NCBI RefSeq assembly: GCF_036867195.1
Contig: NZ_JBAJII010000001.1
Span: 1-64,000, forward strand
From: Arthrobacter sp. Soc17.1.1.1
GTDB taxonomy: Bacteria; Actinomycetota; Actinomycetes; Actinomycetales; Micrococcaceae
DNA: 64,000 bases
Direction of reading: 5' to 3'
This document shows positions 31,329-39,422 of the stretch, in pieces. The first letter of the stretch is position 1; every line of letters starts with the position of its first letter. The position numbers were made by a program, and so were the translations under genes. The notes under the pieces are model-generated. The model worked only from the letters and a program-made list of their open reading frames with translations. It was not told where the DNA came from and searched no databases.

Positions 31329-32999
31329 TCAGTCGTAGCCGGCCTCCAGCCACCATGCGTGGTCCTCGAGCAGCAGCAGCCAGGCGGATCCCGAGTGGTC
31401 CACCAGCTGGAAGCGGTTGAGCACGCGCCCCTTCGGGTCCCACCAGCGCTCGTTGATCGGCCAGGGGCCGGCCCAGGAGTGCACGGGCCGGCGGCCGTCG
31501 TCGGGCCCCGCGCTGAAGAAGGCCGGATCGGCGCTCAGGAGGCCGCGCGGGTCCACGTCCACCGGGTTGCCGTGCGCGTCGACGACGGCGGCGGGTACGG
31601 GTTCGGCGAACACGGTGGCGGGGGCGGGGCCCGGCAGCCGCCCGGGCCAGGGCTGGTTGCGGTCCTTCACGGGCATCTTCACGGACCGGCCCGCCGGGGC
31701 GTCCCCCCAGGGGATGTACACGCGGCGGTCCGCCAGGAGGCGTCCTCCGGCGATGATCGCGGTGAGCACCGCGCCGTGGCCCAGCATGCTCTGCACACGG
31801 GCCAGCCCATGGTGGATCCCCTCGTCCGGTCCCGTCCCCCAGAGCCCGTCCGCATGATCGCCGAGGTCCTCGACGATGTCCGGGACGAGGTGGACCCGCG
31901 TGATGCCGGAGGTGAGTCCGTGGTCGGAGGCGTTGGTGCCCTGGAGCTGCCAGCGCACACGGTCCACGACGTCGTCGGCGTCGAACCAGCGCGGGTGCTG
32001 CCACCGGCGCGCGGACGTCTCGCCCTCCTCCGTGTGCAGCGAGACCTGCAGCGCCGTGCAGACGAGCCCGGCCTCGCGCAGGGCGTCGACGAACTCGCCG
32101 GCCCGGGCCCTGAGGGCGAAGGCGAGCTGGTCGATCCGGGCGAGGGGAGGCTCGAAATCGGCGCTGGTGTCGAGGTGGGGCGGGGGCGTCCGGGCCACCA
32201 CGCTCCGGTGGTCGAGCCCGCTGGCCTGGCGGTGGGCGATAGCCCCTTCGATGCCGAAGCGGTTGCGGACATCGGAGGCCTTGAGCGCCGCGAAGTCGCC
32301 GAGGGAGCGGATACCGAGGCGTTTGAGCAGCACGGCGAGTCTGGGCTGTTCGAGGACCTCCAGGGGGTAGCTGCCGAGGAACCAGGGCGAGCCGCCCGGC
32401 GGGATGACGACCAGCTGCTCGACGTCGTCGTCCAGCTGGTCGGTGGCCCGGGCCGCCTGCTCCGCGGCGAACGGCCCGTCCGCGATGCCGATCCGCACGT
32501 CGGTGAGGCCGATGGCGGCCAGCGTCTGCTGGACCACGGCCGCGGCGTCGCGCTCGCTCCCGTAGTAGCGCGCAGGGCCCTTGACCCTGATGGCGCACAG
32601 TCCCGGGCGGAGGACCTGCACGCCGGGCAGGATGGTCTCCACGGCCGCGGTCACGGGCTCGAAGGTGCGCTCGTCGAGCGACGGGTCGTACGGGAGGGCC
32701 ACGAGCGCTGTGCAGCGGGCCTGGGCCTCGCGGATGCGCAGCCCGCGCTTCACGCCGTCCTCCCGGGCCGCCGGGGAGGACGCGAAGACCTCCCCGCGGT
32801 CCACGAGGACGAGCGGGGTCTCGGCGGGCAACGCGTGCTCGCGCAGCGCCGCCGTGATGGGCCAGTCGGGGCACCAGAGCACCATGGTCCGGGTGGCAGG
32901 AGCGGGCCCGGCGGGCTCCGTGGGCCCGGCGGCAGGAACGGGCCCGGCAGGTTCTGTGGGTCCTGGGGGCTCCGGAGGCGTGGCCGGCGGGGACGTCAT
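31329..32999 (-). CDS. imuB: ImuB, catalytically dead Y-family polymerase-like protein
   Basis: Mutasome hub that links DnaE2, ImuA and the beta clamp during SOS mutagenesis. It has 556 residues with a Pro/Ala-rich N-terminal 35. The Y-family fold follows (VLWCPDWPITAALREH, LVLVDRGEVFASSPAARE, GLCAIRVKGPARYYGSE) with the usual metal-binding acidic motifs absent: the first motif reads VLWCPDWPI instead of an active DxDxFFA type. The C-terminus (EDHAWWLEAGYD) is as in other actinobacterial ImuB. The ATG 32999 overlaps the imuA stop by four bases. Clamp binding is known for the family. Confidence 0.93.
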   Translation of the reverse strand: MTSPPATPPEPPGPTEPAGPVPAAGPTEPAGPAPATRTMVLWCPDWPITAALREHALPAETPLVLVDRGEVFASSPAAREDGVKRGLRIREAQARCTALVALPYDPSLDERTFEPVTAAVETILPGVQVLRPGLCAIRVKGPARYYGSERDAAAVVQQTLAAIGLTDVRIGIADGPFAAEQAARATDQLDDDVEQLVVIPPGGSPWFLGSYPLEVLEQPRLAVLLKRLGIRSLGDFAALKASDVRNRFGIEGAIAHRQASGLDHRSVVARTPPPHLDTSADFEPPLARIDQLAFALRARAGEFVDALREAGLVCTALQVSLHTEEGETSARRWQHPRWFDADDVVDRVRWQLQGTNASDHGLTSGITRVHLVPDIVEDLGDHADGLWGTGPDEGIHHGLARVQSMLGHGAVLTAIIAGGRLLADRRVYIPWGDAPAGRSVKMPVKDRNQPWPGRLPGPAPATVFAEPVPAAVVDAHGNPVDVDPRGLLSADPAFFSAGPDDGRRPVHSWAGPWPINERWWDPKGRVLNRFQLVDHSGSAWLLLLEDHAWWLEAGYD

Positions 33000-33832
33000 G
33001 AGGACTTCATGAGCCGGGGCTCGAACAGGGTCCCGGCCGCCCCGGCCGCGTTCGGGGCGTCGTGCTGCAGCTGCTCGTGCGGGGTTCCCGGGAACGCCGT
33101 GCCCGGGAACGCGGTGTCCGCAGGGGTCCCCTGCAGGTCGGCGAGTCCCACATAGGCGTGGCGGAGCCGCCCCGAGGGCTGGGTGGCGGTGATCTTCATG
33201 GAGCGCGCCCGGAGGTGGCCCGTCCCCGCGCCGAGCCCCTCCCATGCGCTCTCGGCCACGCCGATCGTGGAGTCGCTCTGCTTCCAGTTGCCCAGGGTGA
33301 TCAGGGCCGAGCCGCGCTGGCGCAGCCTCGCCCTGAGGCGGGCCCATTCGGTGGGGGCGAGGTGTTCCGGGGAGCGGGTCAGGACGATCGAGACGACGTC
33401 CACGAGGGCCGCCGTGACGGTGAGCCACTGCGGCCCGGGATCGGGGACCAGGATGAGGCGTTCGAGGTTGATCCCGAAACCCTGCGCCGCCTCGACGCTG
33501 AAGTCCGGCATGCCGACCACGCTGCACCACGCGCCGGTCGCGGAAGGACCGGCGAGCAGGGCCATGGCGAGGAAGGTCGAGTTCCGGACGGTGTACGAGC
33601 CGCCGGACTGGAGGCCGCCGCCGGGCAGGATCCGCGCGAGGGCAGGGACCGTGGGCAGGAGGCGGGAATCGAGCTTGCGGGTCTGCATGCTGTTGATGCG
33701 GGCCTGGAGGCCGAGGGCGACATCCGCCGTGGATGCCCCCCGGCGGTCCGCGGGGTTCGGGTGGTGCGTGTCCTCGGAGTCGGGGGAAGGCTCATCCCAG
33801 GCGAGGGAATGGCCGGCGGCTGGAGGCGTCAC
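32996..33832 (-). CDS. imuA: ImuA-type RecA-like mutasome protein
   Basis: First gene of the SOS mutasome operon. The 278-residue protein is RecA-like in layout but its P-loop position reads GGGLQSGGSYTVRN (about 71-84), without the Lys-Thr/Ser of an active Walker A, as in mycobacterial ImuA-prime. Other parts (WCSVVGMPDFSVEAAQGFGI, RLILVPDPGPQWLTV) follow the actinobacterial family. The GTG at 33832 has no properly spaced ribosome site; a promoter -10 element ends six bases before it, suggesting a leaderless message. Translationally coupled to imuB. In mycobacteria ImuA-prime contacts ImuB through its C-terminus. Confidence 0.88.
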   Translation of the reverse strand: MTPPAAGHSLAWDEPSPDSEDTHHPNPADRRGASTADVALGLQARINSMQTRKLDSRLLPTVPALARILPGGGLQSGGSYTVRNSTFLAMALLAGPSATGAWCSVVGMPDFSVEAAQGFGINLERLILVPDPGPQWLTVTAALVDVVSIVLTRSPEHLAPTEWARLRARLRQRGSALITLGNWKQSDSTIGVAESAWEGLGAGTGHLRARSMKITATQPSGRLRHAYVGLADLQGTPADTAFPGTAFPGTPHEQLQHDAPNAAGAAGTLFEPRLMKSS

Positions 33833-33837
33833 TCCCT

Positions 33838-33867
33838 AATATTCGAATACGTGTTCGATTAAGTCAA
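33838..33867 (-). promoter_or_regulatory. imuA promoter with LexA (SOS) operator
   Basis: On the minus strand a -35 TTGACT (33862-33867), an 18-base spacer and a -10 AATATT (33838-33843) precede the imuA GTG at 33832. The spacer contains TCGAACACGTATTCGA (33843-33858), matching the actinobacterial LexA box TCGAAC-N4-GTTCGA at 11 of 12 fixed positions. LexA bound there would block the polymerase. The expected transcription start falls on or beside the start codon. Confidence 0.82.
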
Positions 33868-34019
33868 TCGGCGTGTCGGCGCAGGAAAACACGTCTTCCG
33901 TGGTAATCGGAATGCGCAATCAGGGGCCCGAGGCGGCGTGCTCCTCGCGCGTGCGACGCCCCCCGGCAGCTCCCCTGCCTGCGGAAAACGAGCAGCCGGG
34001 CGGCCCGGAGGGATCAACC

Positions 34020-34412
34020 TCAGGCGTCGGTCTCCTTGCGCGCGGTGTCGCGCTCCTTGACCCGTGCGGCCTCAGCGCGGACCGCGGCCTGCGTGGACCT
34101 CTCGGCGACCAGCCAGGCGGGCGGGTCCTGCAGCAGGGCGGTGATCTGCTCGCTCGTCAGGGGGTCGGTGATCCCGCCACGAGCCAGCCCGCCGATGGAG
34201 ATGCCGAGCTTCTGGGCGACGACGGGGCGTGGGTGCGGGCCGGTGCGACGCAACTCGGCGAGCCACTCGGGCGGGGTCTGCTGCAGTTCGTTGAACTCCG
34301 CGCGCGTCAGCTCGGTCTCCTGGAAGCCCTGGGGAGCGGCGGGCAGGTAGATGCCCAGTTTCTTGGCCGCGGTGGCGGGCTTCAGGGTCTGGGGGGTCTT
34401 CGGGGGATTCAT
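34020..34412 (-). CDS. DUF5997-family protein with internal duplication
   Basis: Conserved actinobacterial small protein of unknown function, 130 residues, no membrane segment. I place it in DUF5997 from its start (KTPQTLKPATAAKKLGIYLP) and its divergent LysR-like neighbour. Two ungapped copies of a ~42-residue unit lie exactly 50 residues apart (about 14-55 and 64-105). Aligned pairs include AKKLGI/AQKLGI, LTRAEF/LTSEQI and TPPEWL/DPPAWL. The xxKLGI segments resemble the recognition part of a helix-turn-helix, so DNA binding is possible. The C-terminal 25 residues are charged. It is divergent from the next gene across 55 bases, so they probably share a control region. Confidence 0.78.
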   Translation of the reverse strand: MNPPKTPQTLKPATAAKKLGIYLPAAPQGFQETELTRAEFNELQQTPPEWLAELRRTGPHPRPVVAQKLGISIGGLARGGITDPLTSEQITALLQDPPAWLVAERSTQAAVRAEAARVKERDTARKETDA

Positions 34413-34467
34413 GGTCCCAGCTTAACGGCCACGTCCGCGGCGCAGCGGCAGGCGCTACTGTGATGAG

Positions 34468-35181
34468 GTGCCCGCCGACCAGCCCCGAATCCTGTCCGTC
34501 GGCTTCGTCCCGGGTGTCACCCCCGGCAAGTGGGTGGCGCGGTGGCGCGAGCGGCATCCGGAGATCCCCCTGGAACTCCACCAGCACGACGACGCCCTGG
34601 CGGCACTCCGGGACGCATCCGACGACGTCGTCTTCGTGCGGTTGCCCGTGGACCGCACCGGGCTCCACCTGATCCCCCTCTACGAGGAACAGCCCGTGGC
34701 CGTCATGTCGCGGGAGAACGAGCTCTCGCTCTACGAGGACGTGCCGCTCGAGGAGCTCGAGGGGGAGACCCTGCTCGACGTCGTCGGGTGCGGTGGCCCG
34801 AGGACGGCCGTGGAGGTGGCGGCCTCGGGCGCCGGCGTCGTGGTCCTGCCGATGTCCCTGGCCCGCCTGTACGCGCGGAAGGACGCCGTCCACCGGCCCG
34901 TCCCCGGCCTGCCCGCCACCACGATCGGCATCGCCTGGCGCATGGAGGACGAGTCCGACGACGTCGAGGAGTTCATCGGCATCGTCCGCGGACGGACGGC
35001 CCAGAGCTCGCGGCAGCCCTCGCAGCGCGAGGCACCGAAGAAGAGCGCCTCGCAGAAGGCGGCAGCGAAGAAGGCCGCAGCCGGGAAGCAGCCGGGGAAG
35101 CAGCAGGGCGTGAAACAGCAGGCCGGGAAGCAGCCGGGGAAACCGGCCCGCCCGTCCGGCACGCGGGGCAAGCGGCGCTGA
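34468..35181 (+). CDS. LysR-type effector-binding domain protein without HTH, Lys-rich tail
   Basis: Resembles the substrate-binding half of a LysR transcription regulator (periplasmic-binding-protein type 2 fold): LSVGFVPGVTPGKWVARWRE, FVRLPVDRTGLHLIPLYEEQPVAVMS, and the GAGVVVLPMSLARLY loop. It starts directly with this domain at residue 8; the N-terminal winged helix that LysR regulators use to bind DNA is absent, and the 55 bases upstream cannot encode one. The last ~60 of 237 residues are Lys/Ala/Gln/Gly-rich with repeated AAKKAAAGKQPGKQ-like units, as in histone-like tails. GTG start at 34468. Paired divergently with the DUF5997 gene, which could supply the missing DNA-binding function (inference). 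Confidence 0.8.
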   Translation: MPADQPRILSVGFVPGVTPGKWVARWRERHPEIPLELHQHDDALAALRDASDDVVFVRLPVDRTGLHLIPLYEEQPVAVMSRENELSLYEDVPLEELEGETLLDVVGCGGPRTAVEVAASGAGVVVLPMSLARLYARKDAVHRPVPGLPATTIGIAWRMEDESDDVEEFIGIVRGRTAQSSRQPSQREAPKKSASQKAAAKKAAAGKQPGKQQGVKQQAGKQPGKPARPSGTRGKRR

Positions 35182-35233
35182 CCTCCCACGCCGGGGCTCC
35201 AGTGCAGAATGGACCTTCCGGTCACACCGTGCA

Positions 35234-36940
35234 GTGACCGCCCGCCACGACCCGGAGCAGCCCATGGACGCAGACGTTCTCATCATCGGTGCCGGGCTCG
35301 CGGGACTCGTCGCGAGCAACGAGCTGGTCAGGGCGGGCCTGAAGGTGGTGGTCGTCGAGCAGGAGAATGCCCGGAACCTCGGTGGGCAGGCGTTCTGGTC
35401 CTTCGGCGGGATCTTCCTCGTCGACACCCCGATGCAGCGGCGCCTCGGCGTGAAGGACTCGTTCGACCTCGCCTGGCAGGACTGGCAGGGTTCCGCCGGC
35501 TGGGACCGGCTCGACGGCGAACTGCCGGAGGACGAGTGGGCCGCGCAGTGGGGCCGCGCGTACGTCGAGTTCGCCGCCGGGGAGAAGCGGCCCTGGCTCG
35601 AGGAGCAGGGCGTGAAGTTCACGCCGCTCGTGGGCTGGGCCGAGCGGGGGAGCGGGACGGCGGCGGGCCACGGCAACTCCGTGCCCCGCTTCCACGTGCC
35701 GTGGGGTACGGGGACCGGGATCTCCGAGCCCTTCGCCGACAAGGCGCGGGCCGCCGCCGAGGAGGGGTCGCTGACCTTCCGTTTCCGCCACCGGGTGGAC
35801 GGTCTGATCCTCGACGGGGACACCGTGACCGGTGTGCACGGGACGGTCCTGGCGCCCGACGACGCCGCCCGCGGTATCTCCTCGAACCGCGAGGAGACCG
35901 GCGGCTTCGAGCTGAGGGCGCAGGCGGTCGTGATCGCGAGCGGCGGGATCGGCGGGAACCACGAGCAGATCCGCGCCTGGTGGCCGGCGCGCCTGGGCAC
36001 GCCGCCGTCGGCCATGATCACCGGTGTCCCGGAGCACGTGGACGGCAGGATGCTCGACATCGCGGCCGACGCCGGGGTCCGCCTGGTCAACCGGGACCGC
36101 ATGTGGCACTACACGGAGGGTGTGCGGAACTGGGATCCGGTGTGGCCGCAGCACGGCATCCGGATCCTGCCGGGCCCGTCGTCGATGTGGTTCGACGCCC
36201 TCGGGCGGCGCCTGCCCGCCCCGGGCCTGCCGGGACACGACACCCTGGGCACGCTGCGGATCCTCCGCACCACGCCCGACATCGCCGGGTACGACCACTC
36301 GTGGTTCATCCTCACCCAGACGATGATCGAGAAGGAGTTCGCCCTCTCGGGGTCGGAGCAGAATCCCGACCTCACGGACCGGGACGTCCGGCTGCTGCTC
36401 CGGAGCCGGCTCGGCAAGGGTGCGCCGCCGCCGGTGGAGGCGTTCAAGAGGAACGGCGAGGACTTCGTCGTCGCCGACACCCTGCAGGACCTCGTGGACG
36501 CGATGAACGCCCTGACCGACACCCCGCTGCTCGACCACGGGCTCGTCGAGCGGCAGATCCGGCAGCGGGACGCGGAGATGGACAACGCCTACTCCAAGGA
36601 CACGCAGGTCATGAGCATCCACAACTCGCGCCGTTTCCTGGGTGATCGGCTCACGCGGACCGCGCGCCCCCACCGGATCCTCGATCCCGCAGCGGGTCCG
36701 CTGATCGCCGTGAAGCTGCACATCATCACCCGGAAGACCCTGGGCGGCATCCAGACGGATCTGACCGGCAGGGCGTTCACTGCCGGAGGCGCACCGATCC
36801 ACGGGCTCTACGCCGCGGGGGAGGCCGCAGGGTTCGGCGGGGGAGGTGCCCACGGGTACAACGCGCTCGAAGGCACCTTCCTGGGCGGGTGCATCTTCTC
36901 CGGCCGCACCGTGGGCCGCTCCCTCGCGGCACTGCTGTAG
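35234..36940 (+). CDS. FAD-binding dehydrogenase (3-ketosteroid dehydrogenase-like family)
   Basis: Flavoprotein of the FAD_binding_2 family, 568 residues, related to fumarate reductase flavoproteins and 3-ketosteroid delta-1-dehydrogenases. The N-terminal dinucleotide fold VLIIGAGLAGLVASNELVRA is followed by VVVVEQENARNLGGQAFWS. The C-terminal FAD block reads GLYAAGEAAGFGGGGAHGYN and then LEGTFLGGCIFSGR. There are no membrane segments or heme motifs. The substrate cannot be assigned. The start is GTG 35234; ATG 35264 (MDADVLIIGAG) is an equally credible start closer to the Rossmann fold. It follows the LysR-like gene by 52 bases in the same direction. Confidence 0.85.
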   Translation: MTARHDPEQPMDADVLIIGAGLAGLVASNELVRAGLKVVVVEQENARNLGGQAFWSFGGIFLVDTPMQRRLGVKDSFDLAWQDWQGSAGWDRLDGELPEDEWAAQWGRAYVEFAAGEKRPWLEEQGVKFTPLVGWAERGSGTAAGHGNSVPRFHVPWGTGTGISEPFADKARAAAEEGSLTFRFRHRVDGLILDGDTVTGVHGTVLAPDDAARGISSNREETGGFELRAQAVVIASGGIGGNHEQIRAWWPARLGTPPSAMITGVPEHVDGRMLDIAADAGVRLVNRDRMWHYTEGVRNWDPVWPQHGIRILPGPSSMWFDALGRRLPAPGLPGHDTLGTLRILRTTPDIAGYDHSWFILTQTMIEKEFALSGSEQNPDLTDRDVRLLLRSRLGKGAPPPVEAFKRNGEDFVVADTLQDLVDAMNALTDTPLLDHGLVERQIRQRDAEMDNAYSKDTQVMSIHNSRRFLGDRLTRTARPHRILDPAAGPLIAVKLHIITRKTLGGIQTDLTGRAFTAGGAPIHGLYAAGEAAGFGGGGAHGYNALEGTFLGGCIFSGRTVGRSLAALL

Positions 36941-36995
36941 CACCGGGGCCGGGTCCTGTCGGCTCGTGTCGACTCCTGTCGACGTCGTGCACCCG

Positions 36996-37760
36996 TCAGG
37001 CCTGGGCCGGCTGCCCGTTGCTGGCCATCGTGCCGCCGTCCACGGGGAGCACCACGCCGGTGATGAAGCGCGCGTCGTCACTTGCGAGGAAGGTGATGGC
37101 GGCCGCGACCTCCTCCGGCAGGCCGCCGCGTCCGAGCGCGATGCGCGCGGCGAACTCGTCGGAGAGCTCGTGCGGCCCGCCGTCGCTCGTGAGGTCCGTC
37201 CAGATGAAACCGGGGGCGACGGCGTTCACCCGCACGCCGTCCCTGCCGTGGTCCAGGGCGACCGCGCGGGTGAAGTTGCTGACTCCGCCCTTGGCCGCGT
37301 TGTAGGCGCTCATGCGCCAGTCTGCGGCCAGGCCGGACACGGAGGAGACGTTGACGATGCATCCCCTGCTCTCCAGCAGGTACTCCAGGGCCGCCTTCGT
37401 CCCGTAGAACACGCCGGAGAGGTCGGTCTCGATGACGCGGTGCCAGTCCTCGACGCTCGTGTCCTGGACGGTGCCCTGCGTGATGGTGCCCGCATTGTTG
37501 ACGAGGACGTCGAGGCGGGCGTACCGCTGCACGGTCTCCTGCACCATGACGGCCACCTGCCCGTAGTCGGACGAGTCGGTGGCCACCGCCGTCGCCTGCG
37601 CGTCGGGCAGGGATGCGACGACGGCGTCGATCTTGTCCGCGACGGAATCCGTCAGGACCACACGGGCCCCCTCGGCGACGAACCGCCGGGCGGTCGCCTC
37701 GCCGATGCCCGAACCGGCGCCCGTCACGATGACGACCTTCCCCTCGAACCTCTGCTGCAT
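36996..37760 (-). CDS. Short-chain dehydrogenase/reductase (SDR)
   Basis: NAD(P)-dependent classical SDR of 254 residues. Cofactor motif TGAGSGIGEAT, structural NNAG (VLVNNAGTITQG), active-site Ser in VNVSSVSG and YxxxK as YNAAK are all present. TDSVADK after beta-2 has an Asp, which favours NAD over NADP. The ATG at 37760 is where family homology starts. It converges with the flavoprotein gene across 55 bases and is followed upstream by a small gene 11 bases away. Substrate unknown. Confidence 0.88.
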   Translation of the reverse strand: MQQRFEGKVVIVTGAGSGIGEATARRFVAEGARVVLTDSVADKIDAVVASLPDAQATAVATDSSDYGQVAVMVQETVQRYARLDVLVNNAGTITQGTVQDTSVEDWHRVIETDLSGVFYGTKAALEYLLESRGCIVNVSSVSGLAADWRMSAYNAAKGGVSNFTRAVALDHGRDGVRVNAVAPGFIWTDLTSDGGPHELSDEFAARIALGRGGLPEEVAAAITFLASDDARFITGVVLPVDGGTMASNGQPAQA

Positions 37761-37771
37761 GGCCGCGCCGC

Positions 37772-37963
37772 CTAGTCCGGGGTCTCGGACTGGAGGTCGA
37801 TGAACTGCCAGGCGTCGCCGTCGAGCCCGTCGCTCCCCGGTCCACCCGCTTCGGTGATCGCCGTCCTCACGGACTCCGGCAGATCCTCGGCACCGTTGTG
37901 CTCCCGGAGCCACTGCTTCGCCTCGATGTCCACGCGTGTCCACCACTGCTCTACGGGGTCCAT
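37772..37963 (-). CDS. Small hypothetical protein (63 aa)
   Basis: Short acidic soluble protein beginning MDPVEQWWTRVDIEAKQWL and ending DLQSETPD. I do not recognise the family. GAGAGGAG lies about seven bases before the ATG, a good ribosome site, and a GTG two codons earlier is also possible. It lies 11 bases from the SDR gene in the same direction, so the two may be co-transcribed. No membrane segment. Confidence 0.6.
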   Translation of the reverse strand: MDPVEQWWTRVDIEAKQWLREHNGAEDLPESVRTAITEAGGPGSDGLDGDAWQFIDLQSETPD

Positions 37964-38093
37964 TGCCACGCTCCTCTCGTTCCCTCCACCGTGGCATCGG
38001 GCCCATGCTCCCGCAACAACCGCAGGAGCCCTCCGCTGGAGCGCCGGACCTGCTAGCGGTCGTGCCGGAGGTCCTGCCGGCGGGTGCGGGGAG

Positions 38094-38618
38094 CTACCGG
38101 CACCCGGACCTGAGATCGAGCGTGTCGATGACGGTGGCCGTGACGGCGTCGGGCGTGCCGGTGTTCTCGATCCGGGCACCCCGCTCGTCCGGCTGCAGGG
38201 GTTCGAGGGTGCTGACCTGGGAGGGCAGGAGCGATTCGGGCATGAAGTGGCCGCTGCGCGTCTTCATGCGCTCGAGGATCAGGCCGGTGTCGCCGAGCAG
38301 GTGCACGAATCTGACGCTGCCCTCGGCCTGCACGAGGATGTCCCGGTAGGAGCGCCGCAGGGCCGAGCAGGTCACCACGGTGCTGCGGCCCGCATGGGCC
38401 TGGGCCGTCATCCAGTCCCGCAGGGAGCCCAGCCATGGCCAGCGGTCCTCGTCGGTGAGTGACGTCCCGGAGCTCATCTTCGTGATGTTGGCGGTCGGGT
38501 GGAAGTCGTCGGCCTCGGCGAATCTCCAGCCGAGCTGCTCGGCGAGGCGCGTGGCGATGGTCGTCTTGCCCGATCCGGAGATCCCCATGACGACCACGTG
38601 GCAGGGGGGTGCTTCCAT
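38094..38618 (-). CDS. gntK: Gluconokinase
   Basis: Phosphorylates gluconate to 6-phosphogluconate, the substrate of Gnd (encoded at 3.1 kb). The 174 residues match the short P-loop gluconokinase family: Walker A VVMGISGSGKTTIATRL, the FAEADDFHPTANITKMSSG substrate block, LTDEDRWPWL, and the lid-region RSGHFMPESLLPSQVSTLEPL, all standard. The ATG at 38618 starts MEAPPCHVVVMG. No gluconate permease or GntR regulator is adjacent. Leftward and probably independent of dps, from which a terminator separates it. Confidence 0.95.
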   Translation of the reverse strand: MEAPPCHVVVMGISGSGKTTIATRLAEQLGWRFAEADDFHPTANITKMSSGTSLTDEDRWPWLGSLRDWMTAQAHAGRSTVVTCSALRRSYRDILVQAEGSVRFVHLLGDTGLILERMKTRSGHFMPESLLPSQVSTLEPLQPDERGARIENTGTPDAVTATVIDTLDLRSGCR

Positions 38619-38673
38619 GTGCGGTGTCCTTCTCTGGTGGCGGGACGGGAGCGGGAACCCCACCGCGGATGCG

Positions 38674-38705
38674 GGAAGGGAGGCACCGGTCGGTGCCTCC
38701 CTTCC
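38674..38705 (-). terminator. Terminator after dps
   Basis: Strong hairpin with ~14-15 bp stem (38674-38688 with 38691-38705) and minimal loop, about 23 bases past the dps stop on the minus strand. It separates dps from gntK. Confidence 0.75.
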
Positions 38706-38728
38706 TATCGGACGAAGGATGCCGTGCG

Positions 38729-39223
38729 TCAGACGGTCGCGTTCTCCGTGCCGACGGGCGTGACGACCTCGGCGGTCGGCTCCATGTTCTCGGCGTCGAC
38801 CATCCAGGCGTACTGCTCGAGCTTCGCGATGAATCCGTGCAGCAGGTCCGCCGTCGTGGGGTCCTCCTCGTCGATCTGGTCGTGGACGCCCCGCATGGTG
38901 TTCACAGCGGCATTCAGCATGTTGACCACGAGGCCCACGGTGTCCTTGGTGGAGACGAGCCCGGCCGGGAACGGCTGGATCTTAGTGCCTTCGGCGACGG
39001 CGACGCTGCGGCCGTCGGGCACGGCGTGCAGGGCGCGCATGCGCTCCGCCATCTCGTCGGCGAAGGCGCGGGCATCGTCGATGATCTCGTCCAGCTGCAG
39101 GTGGAGGTCGCGGAAGTTCTTGCCGACCACGTTCCAGTGGGCCTGCTTGCCCTGCAGGTGCAGTTCGATGAGGTCGACCAGGACGGCTTGCATGTTGTCC
39201 GTGAGGGTGGGTGAAGCCTTCAT
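38729..39223 (-). CDS. dps: Dps-family ferritin-like DNA-protection protein
   Basis: Mini-ferritin that oxidises and stores iron and protects DNA under oxidative or starvation stress. The 164 residues have the intersubunit ferroxidase ligands: HWNVVGKNFRDLH (first His), then LDEIIDDARAFADEMAERM with the Asp/Glu ligands. The family helix LVVNMLNAAVNTMRGVHDQ follows. There is no long Lys-rich N-terminal tail, so DNA binding, if any, uses the short tails. The start is ATG 39223. It is divergent from the SRPBCC gene across 199 bases without other genes. Confidence 0.95.
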   Translation of the reverse strand: MKASPTLTDNMQAVLVDLIELHLQGKQAHWNVVGKNFRDLHLQLDEIIDDARAFADEMAERMRALHAVPDGRSVAVAEGTKIQPFPAGLVSTKDTVGLVVNMLNAAVNTMRGVHDQIDEEDPTTADLLHGFIAKLEQYAWMVDAENMEPTAEVVTPVGTENATV

Positions 39224-39422
39224 GAATCCTCCAGTGCTCGATTTCCTGCTCCGGACGGGCTCCGGACACGCCGATTCCCGCCGGGTGGACTCCTTTCACC
39301 CTAGACCTGCGCGTTGGTCAATTCCAACCGATCTGCCTACGCTAAGGGTACTTACGGTCAGCCGTGCCCGACCCCCGTCCAGGGACCGGGACGGCGCCGG
39401 AGTCTCTACGAGGAGGAACCTT

